This document shows positions 22,976 to 31,786 of a stretch of DNA of 35,871 bases, piece by piece (the first letter of the stretch is position 1; every line of letters starts with the position of its first letter). The stretch spans positions 1 to 35,871 of the forward strand of contig WRLR01000033.1 in the NCBI GenBank assembly GCA_009777515.1, given 5' to 3'. The stretch comes from Oscillospiraceae bacterium (GTDB taxonomy: Bacteria > Bacillota > Clostridia > WRLR01). Under the pieces are notes generated by a model that had not been told where the DNA came from, ran no database searches, and saw nothing but the letters and a program-made list of their open reading frames with translations. A program made the translations under genes and the position numbers.

Positions 22976-25036
22976 TTAGGCGGTATAATGTACGCTGCTC
23001 TGTTGATCGTAGTACTGGTTGCGCAAAAATGCCTGCCTGCCCGCGTCGAGCGCCGCCGCAGCCACGCCGTCACCGGCGCCCCTGGCCGCCGCCCTATAGC
23101 GGTTGCTGTTATAGTCCGCGCCGTCGCTGTGGGCCTCGCGGCCCCCGCCCTGGCGCACCTCGACAAAGAAGCCCTGCACGTCCAGCCCTTGCTCTACGAA
23201 CGTGTCCCGGAGCCGCCCGAGGTTCTCTTCCAACGCCGAGCGCGCCTGCTCGCTTTCGACCGTGAAACGCGCGCTGACAACGCCGTTTTCCGTCAGTATC
23301 CGCATTGCGACCTTGCCCAGGCTTTCCGGTTTTAGCTGCATCATGAACTCGTATTTATCGCCCTGGAGCATAATCTTCGCTTCGCGCGCCAGGTTCTCAT
23401 AAAATTCCGGCATAAAAGCCGCTGGCGCGTGCCTCTGGATTTGACCGGCAAATACGCCGCCGCCCCCGCCGTTATTCATTTGTACGCCGTTTGAAGCAAA
23501 CGCGGCATTATGCGACAGCGCGGCGTTGTTTGTTTCCGCCTGCGCCGCAACGCCTGTGCTCGTGTTTGCGCCCCCGCTTGCGTTTTCGCTCGCGTTTGCG
23601 CTCGCGTTCGAGCCAACACCCGTTCCCGCAGCCGTTTGCGCCGCGTCGCCGCGCCCGGTCCCGCCGCCTTGCGAATGCGCTCCAGCGCCGAATCCTGCCT
23701 CGCCAATCGCGCCCCCGGCGCCTTGCAACGCCTCGGTGGCCGCCCCGCCTTGCAGGGCGTCCCGGCTTTCCGCGCCGCCTGTGGCGCCGACTGCTGTACC
23801 TCCAGCCCCAGCTCCGGCTCCAGCCACGCGCGTGCCCGGCATATCTTCACCTGCGGCGCTTGCATTACCGACTGCCGCTCCGTTCGCGGCTGCGTCCGCG
23901 CTGTCAGGCTCGCCACTGTTCGCGTCGACGTACGCCGAAATTTCTTCGCTGGTTTCCGTTGCAAGCGTGGTTTCGTCGCCCTTCAGCGACTGCCCAACGC
24001 CGTCCAGCCAGGCCGTCCCGCCTGTGCCACCGATTCCTTCATTGGCAGCCATTTGGTTCGCGCTTGCGTCTACGACGTTCAGTAGCACGCTTTCGCCCGT
24101 AATATCCGATACCATGTCTGAAAATTCCGATGCGCCTACTAGCTCCGCACCGATCGCGCTTGCCGCGCCCTGCGCCGCTTGCTGCGCCTGTTGCGTCTGC
24201 GATCGCCCGTCCTGGGCGCTTTTCGCCCCGTCGTAATAGTCCGCCCGCCGCGCCGCTGCATCGCTGCCGGGCAATCCGGCGTCTGCTGCATAAGCGCGAA
24301 AACTTTGGTCGCCTCCGGCTGATCCGCCGCTTCCCCGAGCCATGTCAGCATGTACAGTATGTGTCCTGCCCGCGCCGTCGCTGTCCGTCGAGACCGCCTC
24401 CGCTACCGGATGGGCTTCGGCGCCTACCGCTGCGACATTGGCCGCTTTCGCGTCTTCGCCTGAATATACAGCGGCGCCTTGCGTTCCATTTTTAACTGCG
24501 CTTCCACGTGCGTTTTGGCCGTCCGTACCTCTTGCGCCGCCGCCTTGCCGTTCGCCGCTTACCGGGGCGCCTTTATCCCGCGCGCCGCGCCTTTCGGTAT
24601 GATCCGCCGCCTGCCTGTTTTGCGCCGCCGCGCCTCCGGCTTCCTGTGTTCCGTAGCCTGCCTGCCCGTAACCAGCCGACGGGTTGCCGTCGCGCCTGGC
24701 CCTGGTTGCGCCGCCCGCGTCGCTGTTGTAGCTTTTTGCTGTTTGTTGATTGTCGCGGGCAGCAGCCGCGCCGTACCTTTTCAGATCGGCGATGGCGTCG
24801 CGCGTCCTGTGTGCCGCCCGTTCGCCGCCCTGATCCGCGCGCGATTCGAACAATAAATCGCTAAACCCGATGATACCGCCGTCCCCGCGCTGGACAGGCA
24901 TCTCGCCATCTGTTCCGCTCTGCGAGGCGTCGTCCCGCCGCGCGTTGTACGCCCACATGGCGTTCGCGGCGGCAAAATAACCGGTAGATAGGTCCGGTAT
25001 TGCGTTGGCTACACTATTCAAATTGATATTCGTCAT
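22976..25036 (-). CDS. fliK: Flagellar hook-length control protein FliK
   Basis: 686 residues. The long N-terminal part is low complexity (Ala/Gly/Ser/Gln/Asp-rich) and acts as the ruler in this family. The conserved C-terminal Flg_hook domain is clear: LAREAKIMLQGDKYEFMMQLKPESLGKVAMRILTENGVVSARFTVESEQARSALEENLGRLRDTFVEQGLDVQGFFVEV. It measures hook length and triggers FlhB switching. The ATG at 25036 (MTNINLNSVANAIPD) is chosen over one 111 bases upstream because AAAGGAGGTG lies 5-6 nt before it. A terminator-like hairpin lies just upstream, and the upstream extension would read through it. Confidence 0.93.
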   Translation of the reverse strand: MTNINLNSVANAIPDLSTGYFAAANAMWAYNARRDDASQSGTDGEMPVQRGDGGIIGFSDLLFESRADQGGERAAHRTRDAIADLKRYGAAAARDNQQTAKSYNSDAGGATRARRDGNPSAGYGQAGYGTQEAGGAAAQNRQAADHTERRGARDKGAPVSGERQGGGARGTDGQNARGSAVKNGTQGAAVYSGEDAKAANVAAVGAEAHPVAEAVSTDSDGAGRTHTVHADMARGSGGSAGGDQSFRAYAADAGLPGSDAAARRADYYDGAKSAQDGRSQTQQAQQAAQGAASAIGAELVGASEFSDMVSDITGESVLLNVVDASANQMAANEGIGGTGGTAWLDGVGQSLKGDETTLATETSEEISAYVDANSGEPDSADAAANGAAVGNASAAGEDMPGTRVAGAGAGAGGTAVGATGGAESRDALQGGAATEALQGAGGAIGEAGFGAGAHSQGGGTGRGDAAQTAAGTGVGSNASANASENASGGANTSTGVAAQAETNNAALSHNAAFASNGVQMNNGGGGGVFAGQIQRHAPAAFMPEFYENLAREAKIMLQGDKYEFMMQLKPESLGKVAMRILTENGVVSARFTVESEQARSALEENLGRLRDTFVEQGLDVQGFFVEVRQGGGREAHSDGADYNSNRYRAAARGAGDGVAAAALDAGRQAFLRNQYYDQQSSVHYTA

Positions 25037-25085
25037 TGTTTCACCTCCTTTCATCGATAAACAGGACATGGCTATATCAGCGCAT

Positions 25086-25120
25086 AAAAAAACCGATACA
25101 TGTCCTAGATCATGTATCGG
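25086..25120 (-). terminator. Intrinsic terminator or attenuator between ylxF and fliK
   Basis: On the minus strand CCGATACATG (25120-25111), an 8-nt loop and the perfect complement CATGTATCGG (25102-25093) are followed directly by seven T residues (25092-25086). This is a textbook Rho-independent terminator shape, 69 bases past the ylxF stop and about 50 bases before the fliK start. It would reduce transcription of all genes from fliK onward unless read through or bypassed by an internal promoter. Confidence 0.8.
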
Positions 25121-25189
25121 CATATTAACGATTATATTGTAGGGCAAATAGTAAGGCGTAGGTTAACCGCCCCGCCGCAGCCCTGCAGG

Positions 25190-25984
25190 TCAGTTCCCCG
25201 ACAGGCGCAGCGTTATCTGCGCGGCCAGTTCTGGCGTCAGCTTCGCGATGATCTCGGCTGCGATTTCCTTTTTCACCGAACCCAGCGTGTCCGTAATAAA
25301 GTCGATCCGCGTGTAGCCCAGCGTCTCGATTATCTCCGCCGAGGCCTTTACCTCCAGCTCCTCGAACAGCTTTATGAACTTCCTTTTTTCGTCGTCGCCC
25401 TTTTGCTCCTGGACAATCTGCGAATATATCTCCTGCGCCACCTCCGGGCTCACGTTCTCGAAATACTTCGCGAACGCCTCCTTGTCGCCGGTGGCGATGA
25501 TGCGCTCCAGGTCGTATTTCAAGTCGTCCAACTGTTTCTTGTTCGCCTCGTGAGCGAGGAGCTGCTGTTGCAACTGCGCTGTCCTCTCGTTGTTTATCAT
25601 CTCGCGCGCGTCGAACTCGCTCTTGGCCCGGCTCAACTCGTCGATCCGCTTGTTCGCGCCGTCCATTTCGTCCTTCAGCTTCTCATACTCGGAAACGGAT
25701 ATGTCGTAAGCTGCGACCAGCTCCTCAAACGTCATTTCGCTCGGATCGTCCTTCTCCTGCGCGGGCAGCGCGAGGTTCAGAACCGGCGTGTTCGCTATCG
25801 CGTCCCTGTACGTGTCGGCCACCCCGAGCACATTCATCCTCACGATGATGAATAGGAAGCCCGCGAGCACCGCCCCTATAACAAGGAGCGCCGACAGCAG
25901 TGAAACCACGGCGAACAGGAACCCGCCGCCGCGCTTCTGCTCTTTTGTCTTCTTAATCCTCGTCTTTTTTTCTTTTTTTGCCAT
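25190..25984 (-). CDS. ylxF: MotE/YlxF-like membrane coiled-coil protein
   Basis: 264 residues: Lys-rich N-terminus (MAKKEKKTRIKKTKEQKRG), one membrane helix (~residues 22-50), a coiled-coil stretch (EYEKLKDEMDGANKRIDELSRAKSEFDARE...) and a C-terminal helical domain (KYFENVSPEVAQEIYSQIVQEQ...ITLRLSGN) like the MgtE-N/FliG-like repeat found in COG3334 MotE proteins. The family lies between fliJ and fliK in Gram-positive operons and is thought to support stator stability or function. The ATG has GGAGCGG upstream. Its own stator partners motA/motB are not in this window. Confidence 0.85.
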   Translation of the reverse strand: MAKKEKKTRIKKTKEQKRGGGFLFAVVSLLSALLVIGAVLAGFLFIIVRMNVLGVADTYRDAIANTPVLNLALPAQEKDDPSEMTFEELVAAYDISVSEYEKLKDEMDGANKRIDELSRAKSEFDAREMINNERTAQLQQQLLAHEANKKQLDDLKYDLERIIATGDKEAFAKYFENVSPEVAQEIYSQIVQEQKGDDEKRKFIKLFEELEVKASAEIIETLGYTRIDFITDTLGSVKKEIAAEIIAKLTPELAAQITLRLSGN

Positions 25985-26052
25985 TTATCCGCTCCTAAGT
26001 ATCGACCGTTATCCTGACAGCCCGAACCCGACAACCCGAGCCTGACAGCCCG

Positions 26053-26499
26053 TCAGCCGCTTTGGAGGCTGCCCCTGTAGCTGACCAGCTCGTCCACGGC
26101 CCGCTGCTCGGCCCGCCGCACCTCTTCCATATATCGGGCGAACGCCTTATCGCGCAGCTTGTCGAACATTTCGCGCTGCCGGGACGCGACAATCAGCTCC
26201 TCCCGCGCGCGGTTGACCCGCACCATCGCCTCCTCGACGACCGTCTGCTGCGCGGCCTCCTTGTCCCTCATGGTCGATATGAAGTAGTTGAACTCTTTGA
26301 TCCTGCCCGCCGTGAAGCGCTTGCCCGACAATGTGCGGAACTCGTCCATGGCAGCGGCAATCGCGCCCCTAATCCTGTTCAGGACGGCCAGCTCGGCGTT
26401 CAGTTTCGCGATGGCGATGCCGAATTTGTTTTTCGCCTGGTCCTCGATTTGCGCTTTCAGCCGATGCAGCGACCTCAGCTTAAATTTGAATACAGCCAT
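26053..26499 (-). CDS. fliJ: Flagellar export chaperone FliJ
   Basis: 148 residues, almost wholly predicted coiled coil: MAVFKFKLRSLHRLKAQIEDQAKNKFGIAIAKLNAEL... and a C-terminal EMFDKLRDKAFARYMEEVRRAEQRAVDELVSYR, the typical FliJ ending. FliJ connects the FliI ATPase ring to FlhA. It begins 18 nt after fliI, consistent with co-translation. Confidence 0.93.
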   Translation of the reverse strand: MAVFKFKLRSLHRLKAQIEDQAKNKFGIAIAKLNAELAVLNRIRGAIAAAMDEFRTLSGKRFTAGRIKEFNYFISTMRDKEAAQQTVVEEAMVRVNRAREELIVASRQREMFDKLRDKAFARYMEEVRRAEQRAVDELVSYRGSLQSG

Positions 26500-26517
26500 G
26501 TGTCAGATTCCGCCCGC

Positions 26518-27834
26518 TCAGTGGAGCACGCCGCCCAATATATTCAATACGTCGTCGAACGAAAAATTTTCATCGACTTTTTGCTCGATGAAAGACTGGA
26601 TATTGTCAATGACGCTTATCGCGTAGTCTATTTTTTCGTTGCTGCCGCGCACGTACGCCCCGATGTTTATCAGGTCCTCCGCGTCGCGGTATATGGCCAT
26701 CACTTTTTTCACGCTCGCCGCAAGCTCCCTGTGCCCAGGCGCGACCACGTCCGGCATGACCCTGCTGATGCTGGCGAGGATGTCTATGGCCGGGTACTGG
26801 TTGCGGTCCGCCAGCGCGCGCGTGAGCACTATATGCCCGTCCAGCACGCCCCGCGCCGCGTCGGTCACGGGCTCGGTCATGTCGTCGCCGTCCACCAGCA
26901 CGGTGTACAGCCCGGTAATGGAGCCCTTTTCCGAGCAGCCCGCCCGCTCCAGGAGCTTTGGCATCTGCCCGAACACGGACGGCGTATAGCCGCGCGATAC
27001 GGGCGGCTCGCCCACCGCGAGGCCGATCTCGCGCTGCGCCATCGCGAAGCGCGTCAGCGAGTCCATCAGAAACAGCACATCGAACCCGTTGCTTCGGTAA
27101 TACTCGGCAATCGCTGTCGCCACGAACGCGCCCTTCAGCCGGATGAGCGCCGGCTGGTCGGATGTCGCGACGACCACCACGGACCTCTTCAGGCCCTCCG
27201 CCTGCAGGTCCTTCTCCAGGAACTCGCGCACTTCCCTGCCGCGCTCGCCTATCAGCGCGATCACGTTGATGTCGGCCTTGGTGTTGCGGGCGATCATGCC
27301 CATCAGCGTGCTCTTGCCGACGCCGCTGCCCGAAAATATGCCGACGCGCTGCCCTTTCCCGATGGTGAGCAGGCCGTCGATGGCTTTGATGCCCAGCGGC
27401 AGCGGCTCTGCGATGCGCTTCCTCGCCAGCGGGTGCGGCGCCTGGTGCTCCACCGCGAACGCCGCCTCGGCGCGTATCGGCCCGCCGCCGTCGATGGGGC
27501 TGCCCAGCCCGTCCAGCACGCGCCCCGTCAGCTCGCGGCCCACGGCGACGGACAGGCTCGTGCCGGTCGCGACGATTTTGCTGCCGGGGCCGACGCCGCT
27601 GAGGCTGCCCAGCGGCATCAACAGGGCCTTGCCGTCGCGGAAGCCCACTACCTCCGCATAGATCGAGCGCCCCTCGCGCGAGGCTTTGATTTCGCACAGC
27701 TCGCCGATGTTGGCTTCCGGCCCGTCGGACTCGATGGTGAGCCCCACGACCTTGCTCACATGCCCGGAAAACTCGATGAACGACTTTCCGGCCAGCGCCA
27801 TCCCGTATTTGGCCAGCGACAATTCTTCCTGCAT
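26518..27834 (-). CDS. fliI: Flagellum-specific export ATPase FliI
   Basis: 438 residues, standard length. F1-beta-like ATPase with Walker A in VGIFSGSGVGKSTLMGMIARN, the GERGREVREF motif and Walker B as DVLFLMDSLTRFAMAQREIGLAVGEPP. It drives delivery of substrates to the export gate. Its ATG follows the fliH stop with no gap (TAAATG). Unlike several neighbours it carries no low-complexity insertion. Confidence 0.97.
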   Translation of the reverse strand: MQEELSLAKYGMALAGKSFIEFSGHVSKVVGLTIESDGPEANIGELCEIKASREGRSIYAEVVGFRDGKALLMPLGSLSGVGPGSKIVATGTSLSVAVGRELTGRVLDGLGSPIDGGGPIRAEAAFAVEHQAPHPLARKRIAEPLPLGIKAIDGLLTIGKGQRVGIFSGSGVGKSTLMGMIARNTKADINVIALIGERGREVREFLEKDLQAEGLKRSVVVVATSDQPALIRLKGAFVATAIAEYYRSNGFDVLFLMDSLTRFAMAQREIGLAVGEPPVSRGYTPSVFGQMPKLLERAGCSEKGSITGLYTVLVDGDDMTEPVTDAARGVLDGHIVLTRALADRNQYPAIDILASISRVMPDVVAPGHRELAASVKKVMAIYRDAEDLINIGAYVRGSNEKIDYAISVIDNIQSFIEQKVDENFSFDDVLNILGGVLH

Positions 27835-28938
27835 TTATTGTGCCGTATAGCCGCCCACCGGCTGGCGCTGCGTCGACAGGAGGCCGTAGAACGCGCCCTC
27901 TATTTTAGAGAACCGCGTCTGGACCCCCGCATCCAGGTTACCGAACGGCGTCTCGATCTGGCACGAGCCCGCCGCCAGCGCCAAATCGCGCTTTATTTCC
28001 AACGTGTCAAGCCCCTCCACCATGGAGAGCAGCATGTCCCTGTTCTGGGAAACGAAATCAAAATCGTCGGGCGACACTTTAAGCACCACGTTTTCCTTGT
28101 TCGTGCAATGCATAAAAGCGTCTTTTATCATATATATAAGGCTTTCACGGTTCTGTGCGATCTCGTCCCCGATCACCTTCTTCGCAATATCCAAGATAAG
28201 TCCGAGCGCGTCGCCTTCCGCGCCGTCCATCAAGCGTATGTACTCGGCTTCCGCTTCACTCTTTATGCGCTCCGCTTCGTCCCGCAGGAGCTGCGCCTCA
28301 TCCTGCAGGCGCTGCGCTTCGCTTTTTAGGCGTTGCGCATCGTCGATGAGGCTGTCATACGCCGCCTTGCCCTCTTCCCTGCCCTCGCGCTCGCCTTCGC
28401 GGCTGGCCTGCTCCCACAGTACTGCCGCCTCTGCTTCGGCCCGCATGCGCGCCTTTTCGATATAGGCGTCGGCCTCGCGCGCAGCCGCTTCCTTAGCCGC
28501 CTGGGCCTCGGCATTGGCCGAGGCGATGATTTCCGCGCTTTCCGCGCGCGCCTCTCCCAATATGCTCTCAGCCTCCGCGCGCGCAGAATCCGGAATGTCC
28601 GCTATGTCGTTCGGCATGTCCTCTACGCCGTTCGGCATTTCCACAGCGCCGTTCGGCATGTCCACAGCGCCGTCGGGTGTAACTGCGACGCCAATCCCGG
28701 CGAACAGCCCATTTGCAATGAAGGCGTCCTGGCCGCCCTGGCCGCCAACGCCGCCCACGGTGCCCACGTCGCCCACTTCGCCCAGCCCATCCAAGCCGTC
28801 CAGCCCGCCCGCCACACGCGACAGATCCAGCCTGCCCGATGTGTCGTAGTAGCCGTCGAGCAGCTCCTCCAGCGGCACCTTCACCTGGAACGGCACGCCC
28901 AGGTTGATTTGATAGTTTTTGAACACTTTATTAGACAA
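27835..28938 (-). CDS. fliH: Flagellar assembly protein FliH with low-complexity N-terminal region
   Basis: 367 residues, longer than the usual ~230-270. After a short start (SNKVFKNYQINLGVPFQVKVPLEEL) comes a Gly/Asp/Val-rich stretch and a 21-bp repeat encoding DMPNGAV-type units. A long Ala/Glu helix follows (AEAESILGEARAESAEI...EAQRLQDEAQLLRDEAERIKSEAEAEY). The C-terminal FliH/ATP-synthase-E-like domain (DALGLILDIAKKVIGDEIAQNRESLIYMIKDAF...) binds FliI. The start is a TTG at 28938 overlapping the fliG stop by 8 nt; a GTG four codons later is the alternative. Confidence 0.92.
   Translation of the reverse strand: MSNKVFKNYQINLGVPFQVKVPLEELLDGYYDTSGRLDLSRVAGGLDGLDGLGEVGDVGTVGGVGGQGGQDAFIANGLFAGIGVAVTPDGAVDMPNGAVEMPNGVEDMPNDIADIPDSARAEAESILGEARAESAEIIASANAEAQAAKEAAAREADAYIEKARMRAEAEAAVLWEQASREGEREGREEGKAAYDSLIDDAQRLKSEAQRLQDEAQLLRDEAERIKSEAEAEYIRLMDGAEGDALGLILDIAKKVIGDEIAQNRESLIYMIKDAFMHCTNKENVVLKVSPDDFDFVSQNRDMLLSMVEGLDTLEIKRDLALAAGSCQIETPFGNLDAGVQTRFSKIEGAFYGLLSTQRQPVGGYTAQ
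28601..28663 (-). repeat. 21-bp tandem repeat x3 in fliH
   Basis: Three adjacent units (28601-28621, 28622-28642, 28643-28663) sharing CGTTCGGCAT cores, with a partial fourth. Each encodes seven residues of the (D/E)MPN type in the minus-strand fliH frame. They sit N-terminal to the long FliH helix. Confidence 0.85.
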
Positions 28939-29941
28939 TTATCTCATCGCCTCCGCCCCTGGATATAATGATCTCGCCCGCGTCCTCCAGCCTGCGGATA
29001 ATGTTGACGATCTTCTGCTGCGACTCCTCGACGTCCTTAAGCCGCACAGGGCCCATGAACTCGATATCTTCCTTTATCATTTCTGCCAGGCGCTTCGACA
29101 TATTGGCATATATGATCTTCGAGACTTCCTCGGTCGCGCTCTTGAGCGCCACGGAAAGCACATTGTTCTCCACCTCGCGCAGGAAGCGCTGTATGGACCT
29201 GCTGTCGAGCAGCAGAATGTCCTCGAACACGAACATACGCTTCTTGATCTCTTCGGCCAGTTCCGCGTCCTCCACATCCAGCGTCTCGATGATGTGGCGC
29301 TCCGTGCCCCGGTCCACGCTGTTGAGTATGTCCACGATGGTCTGTATCCCGCCCGCAGACGTGAAGTCCTCTGTCACCAGGGACGATAGGTTCTTTATCA
29401 AAATGTTTTCCACTTCCTTGATGACGTCCGGCGACGTCCTGTCCATGGTCGCTATGCGCCGCGCCACGTCCACCTGCTTTTCGGCGGACAGCCCGGACAG
29501 CAGTATCGACGACTGCTGCGGCGAAAGGTACGCGAGTATCAGCGCGATGGTCTGTGGGTGCTCCTTCTGTATGAAGTTGAGCAACTGCATGGGGTCTGTT
29601 TTTCTCACGAATTCAAATGGCCGGACCTGCAAAGACGCCGTCAGCTTGTTGATGATGTCGAGCGCCTTCTGGGTACCGAGGGCCTTCTCCAGTATCTCCC
29701 TGGCGTAACCGATGCCGCCTTCGGCAATGTAGTTCTGGGCGAGGCAGATTTGGTAGAACTCCTCCATAATCTCCTCTTTTTCCTGCGTCGAGACGGACTT
29801 TATGCTCGCTATTTCAAGCGTCAGCTCCTCTATCTCTTCTTCCCTCAAGTGTTTGAATATGTCAGCGGAGTATTCGGGTCCAAGCGCTATAAGAAGAGTC
29901 GCGGCTTTCTCTTTTCCGGTTAGGGCGTTTTTAGGTGCCAA
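28931..29941 (-). CDS. fliG: Flagellar motor switch protein FliG
   Basis: 336 residues, the normal length. N-terminal domain ALTGKEKAATLLIALGPEYSADIFKHLREEEIEEL binds FliF. The middle ARM-like domain carries the EHPQTIALILAYLSPQQSSILLSGL motif. The C-terminal torque domain has charged residues (SLVTEDF...; DVEDAELAEEIKKRMFVFEDILLLDSRSIQRFLREV; NMSKRLAEMIKEDIEFMGPVRLKDVEESQQKIV). The start is a TTG at 29941 with an AAGGAAGAAGG region upstream; no ATG precedes it before the in-frame stop. Confidence 0.96.
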   Translation of the reverse strand: MAPKNALTGKEKAATLLIALGPEYSADIFKHLREEEIEELTLEIASIKSVSTQEKEEIMEEFYQICLAQNYIAEGGIGYAREILEKALGTQKALDIINKLTASLQVRPFEFVRKTDPMQLLNFIQKEHPQTIALILAYLSPQQSSILLSGLSAEKQVDVARRIATMDRTSPDVIKEVENILIKNLSSLVTEDFTSAGGIQTIVDILNSVDRGTERHIIETLDVEDAELAEEIKKRMFVFEDILLLDSRSIQRFLREVENNVLSVALKSATEEVSKIIYANMSKRLAEMIKEDIEFMGPVRLKDVEESQQKIVNIIRRLEDAGEIIISRGGGDEIIV

Positions 29942-29965
29942 TCGTCGTCCAGCCTTCTTCCTTGT

Positions 29966-29992
29966 TTAATGTGTTCGCATTAATGTGTTCGC
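29966..29992. repeat. 13-bp direct duplication in fliF-fliG gap
   Basis: TTAATGTGTTCGC occurs at 29966-29978 and 29980-29992, one base apart. It makes up part of the 86-bp gap in front of the fliG ribosome site. Confidence 0.85.
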
Positions 29993-30027
29993 CTTTTACG
30001 CATTTATCGCTCTTTCACCTAATTCGT

Positions 30028-31620
30028 TTATTCCCATTCCTCCGCCAGCCAGTTGCGCAGCAGCGAAGCGACCGCCTCCGGCTTTTGCTGTATCAGCTTT
30101 TCAAGCTGCTCGCGTATCTCCGACTTCTCGTCAAAATCCACGTCCTGGAACTGCCGCCCCTCCTCGGGCTCGATGATGCCCTCGGCTATCTGGAGCTGCA
30201 GGTCCTCCACTTCTTCTTCCTCCTTGCGCTTGCCGCGCATAAAGAGCGAGAGGATCAGCGTCAGGATGAGGAACAGCAGCAATATCAGAATCCCATAGTC
30301 CGCGATCACCTGCTGGATGCGCTCGGTGATGGGCACAATGGGGGTCACCGGCTTTGCCAAGCGCATCTTCGTCACGCTGATGTTCTCGGGGGGGATGCTG
30401 GTCGCGTTGCTCGCCGCCAACTGCACGCCGTCCATGAACTCTTCGGTGAGGTTCGCGTCGCTCTCGACGTCCAGGCCGTATTTTAAGACGATGCTGAGAT
30501 TCGACTTCGCCGGCACGAACTCGCCCAGCGCCTTCGCGCCGACTTCAACGCGCTTGTTGTAGCCGTAGGCCGTCTGGTCGTCGAGCATGTTGTATTCGCC
30601 GGTGCCGGTGTTCCCCTGCATGGGGTAGATGGGTATGTTCTCGCCGGGGTTCGTGTCCATCGCCGGGACGCCGCCCGTCGTATAGTTCGTGGCGTCCTCC
30701 CTGCGCAGGTGCCGCTCCAGCAGGGCGCCCTCGCCCGCATCGAAACCGTCCGGCGTGTATATGTTTTCGTTCGTGTAGTCCAGCGGCGCGAAGTCCAAAA
30801 ACGGGCTGGCCACGACGGAAAGGCTGTCGAAGAAGTCGTTCTTGGACAACCCGTAGAGGCGGAATATTTTATTTTCTATGTCCTTCGTGTAGCGCTGCCT
30901 CAGCTCTTCCTGGTTCGGGATGAGGCTCATCGGGTCGACGTCAGACGAGCCGTCGAGCGGGTAGCCCATGTTGTCGATGACCATGATGTTCTCATAGTCC
31001 ATGTCCTCGACGCTGCCCATGACGATCTGCTTGATGCCGTCGATCTGCGTCGGCAGCAGCGTATTGCCCTCCTTTGGCCAAATCGTCACGGTCGACGTCG
31101 GGCGCTGCGGCTGCTGGCTGTCTGTGAGGAAGATCCTCGGCTCCGGGATGGCCAATTGGACCGTCGCGTTCTCTATGTTGTCGAGCATCTTTATTTTCTT
31201 TTCGATGTCGGAGGTCGTCTGGGCCTTCCAGATGCGCTTCTTTTCGTTGTCCGTCGTAGTCAGGCCGATCATCGAGATGGCGTCTTCGAAGGCGAGCCCG
31301 TCTTTGGGGTAGCCCTCCTGCGCCAGCAGTACCTGGGAGCGGTCATTGTTCTTCGTGTCGATGAGGATGCTCGTCCCGCCGTTCTCGACGCGGTTCCAAA
31401 TGCCCGAGTCGTCGAGGATCTGCGCCATTTCGCCGACCTGCGCCCTGTCCTGTGTGGACACCAGCGTCATCCTGTTCGGCCTCGTTATGATAAATATCAA
31501 AAGGCACACGGCCACGACGACCATGCCCGATGTGATATATATCCTGTTCTTTTGCGATCTATCGAGATTGCGCCAAAAGTCTTTGGCCTGCTCAACGTGC
31601 TTTTGCAAAATCGCCGGCAT
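30028..31620 (-). CDS. fliF: Flagellar MS-ring protein FliF
   Basis: 530 residues. N-terminal helix (NRIYITSGMVVVAVCLLIFIITRP), then ring-building domains with typical segments (VLLAQEGYPKDGLAFEDA, ATVQLAIPEPRIFLTDSQQPQRPTSTVTIWP), a large periplasmic-side insertion, a second membrane helix (YGILILLLFLILTLILSLFM) and a C-terminal FliG-binding tail (IREQLEKLIQQKPEAVASLLRNWLAEEWE). It builds the MS ring that houses the export gate. The ATG has GGGGA upstream. Confidence 0.97.
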   Translation of the reverse strand: MPAILQKHVEQAKDFWRNLDRSQKNRIYITSGMVVVAVCLLIFIITRPNRMTLVSTQDRAQVGEMAQILDDSGIWNRVENGGTSILIDTKNNDRSQVLLAQEGYPKDGLAFEDAISMIGLTTTDNEKKRIWKAQTTSDIEKKIKMLDNIENATVQLAIPEPRIFLTDSQQPQRPTSTVTIWPKEGNTLLPTQIDGIKQIVMGSVEDMDYENIMVIDNMGYPLDGSSDVDPMSLIPNQEELRQRYTKDIENKIFRLYGLSKNDFFDSLSVVASPFLDFAPLDYTNENIYTPDGFDAGEGALLERHLRREDATNYTTGGVPAMDTNPGENIPIYPMQGNTGTGEYNMLDDQTAYGYNKRVEVGAKALGEFVPAKSNLSIVLKYGLDVESDANLTEEFMDGVQLAASNATSIPPENISVTKMRLAKPVTPIVPITERIQQVIADYGILILLLFLILTLILSLFMRGKRKEEEEVEDLQLQIAEGIIEPEEGRQFQDVDFDEKSEIREQLEKLIQQKPEAVASLLRNWLAEEWE

Positions 31621-31683
31621 AATTGATGTCCCCGCTGCGCTTAATTCTTGCTAAAGGCAATGCATGCATGTACTGCGACAAAC

Positions 31684-31786
31684 GGCCAGGCGGCCAAGGC
31701 CAGGTGGTTAAACTGCTATGGCTAAACAATTATGGCCACGTAGCCAAGCTGTTGTGGCCAAATGGTTATGGCCGGTCGGCTATGCT
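31684..31786. repeat. Degenerate ~14-bp repeats in fliE-fliF gap
   Basis: The 164-bp spacer is rich in GGCCA/TGGCC words. Aligned plus-strand units include GGTTAAACTGCTAT, GGCTAAACAATTAT, AGCCAAGCTGTTGT, GGCCAAATGGTTAT and GGCCGGTCGGCTAT, mostly 14 bp apart. No gene, promoter or terminator is evident in the spacer. Confidence 0.6.

Noticed and set aside
26062..28329. A 755-codon plus-strand open frame opposite fliH, fliI and fliJ
   Set aside because: It mirrors GC-rich FliH/FliI/FliJ coding sequence, is Arg/His/Val-rich with no recognisable domain, and the minus-strand frames carry clear family motifs.
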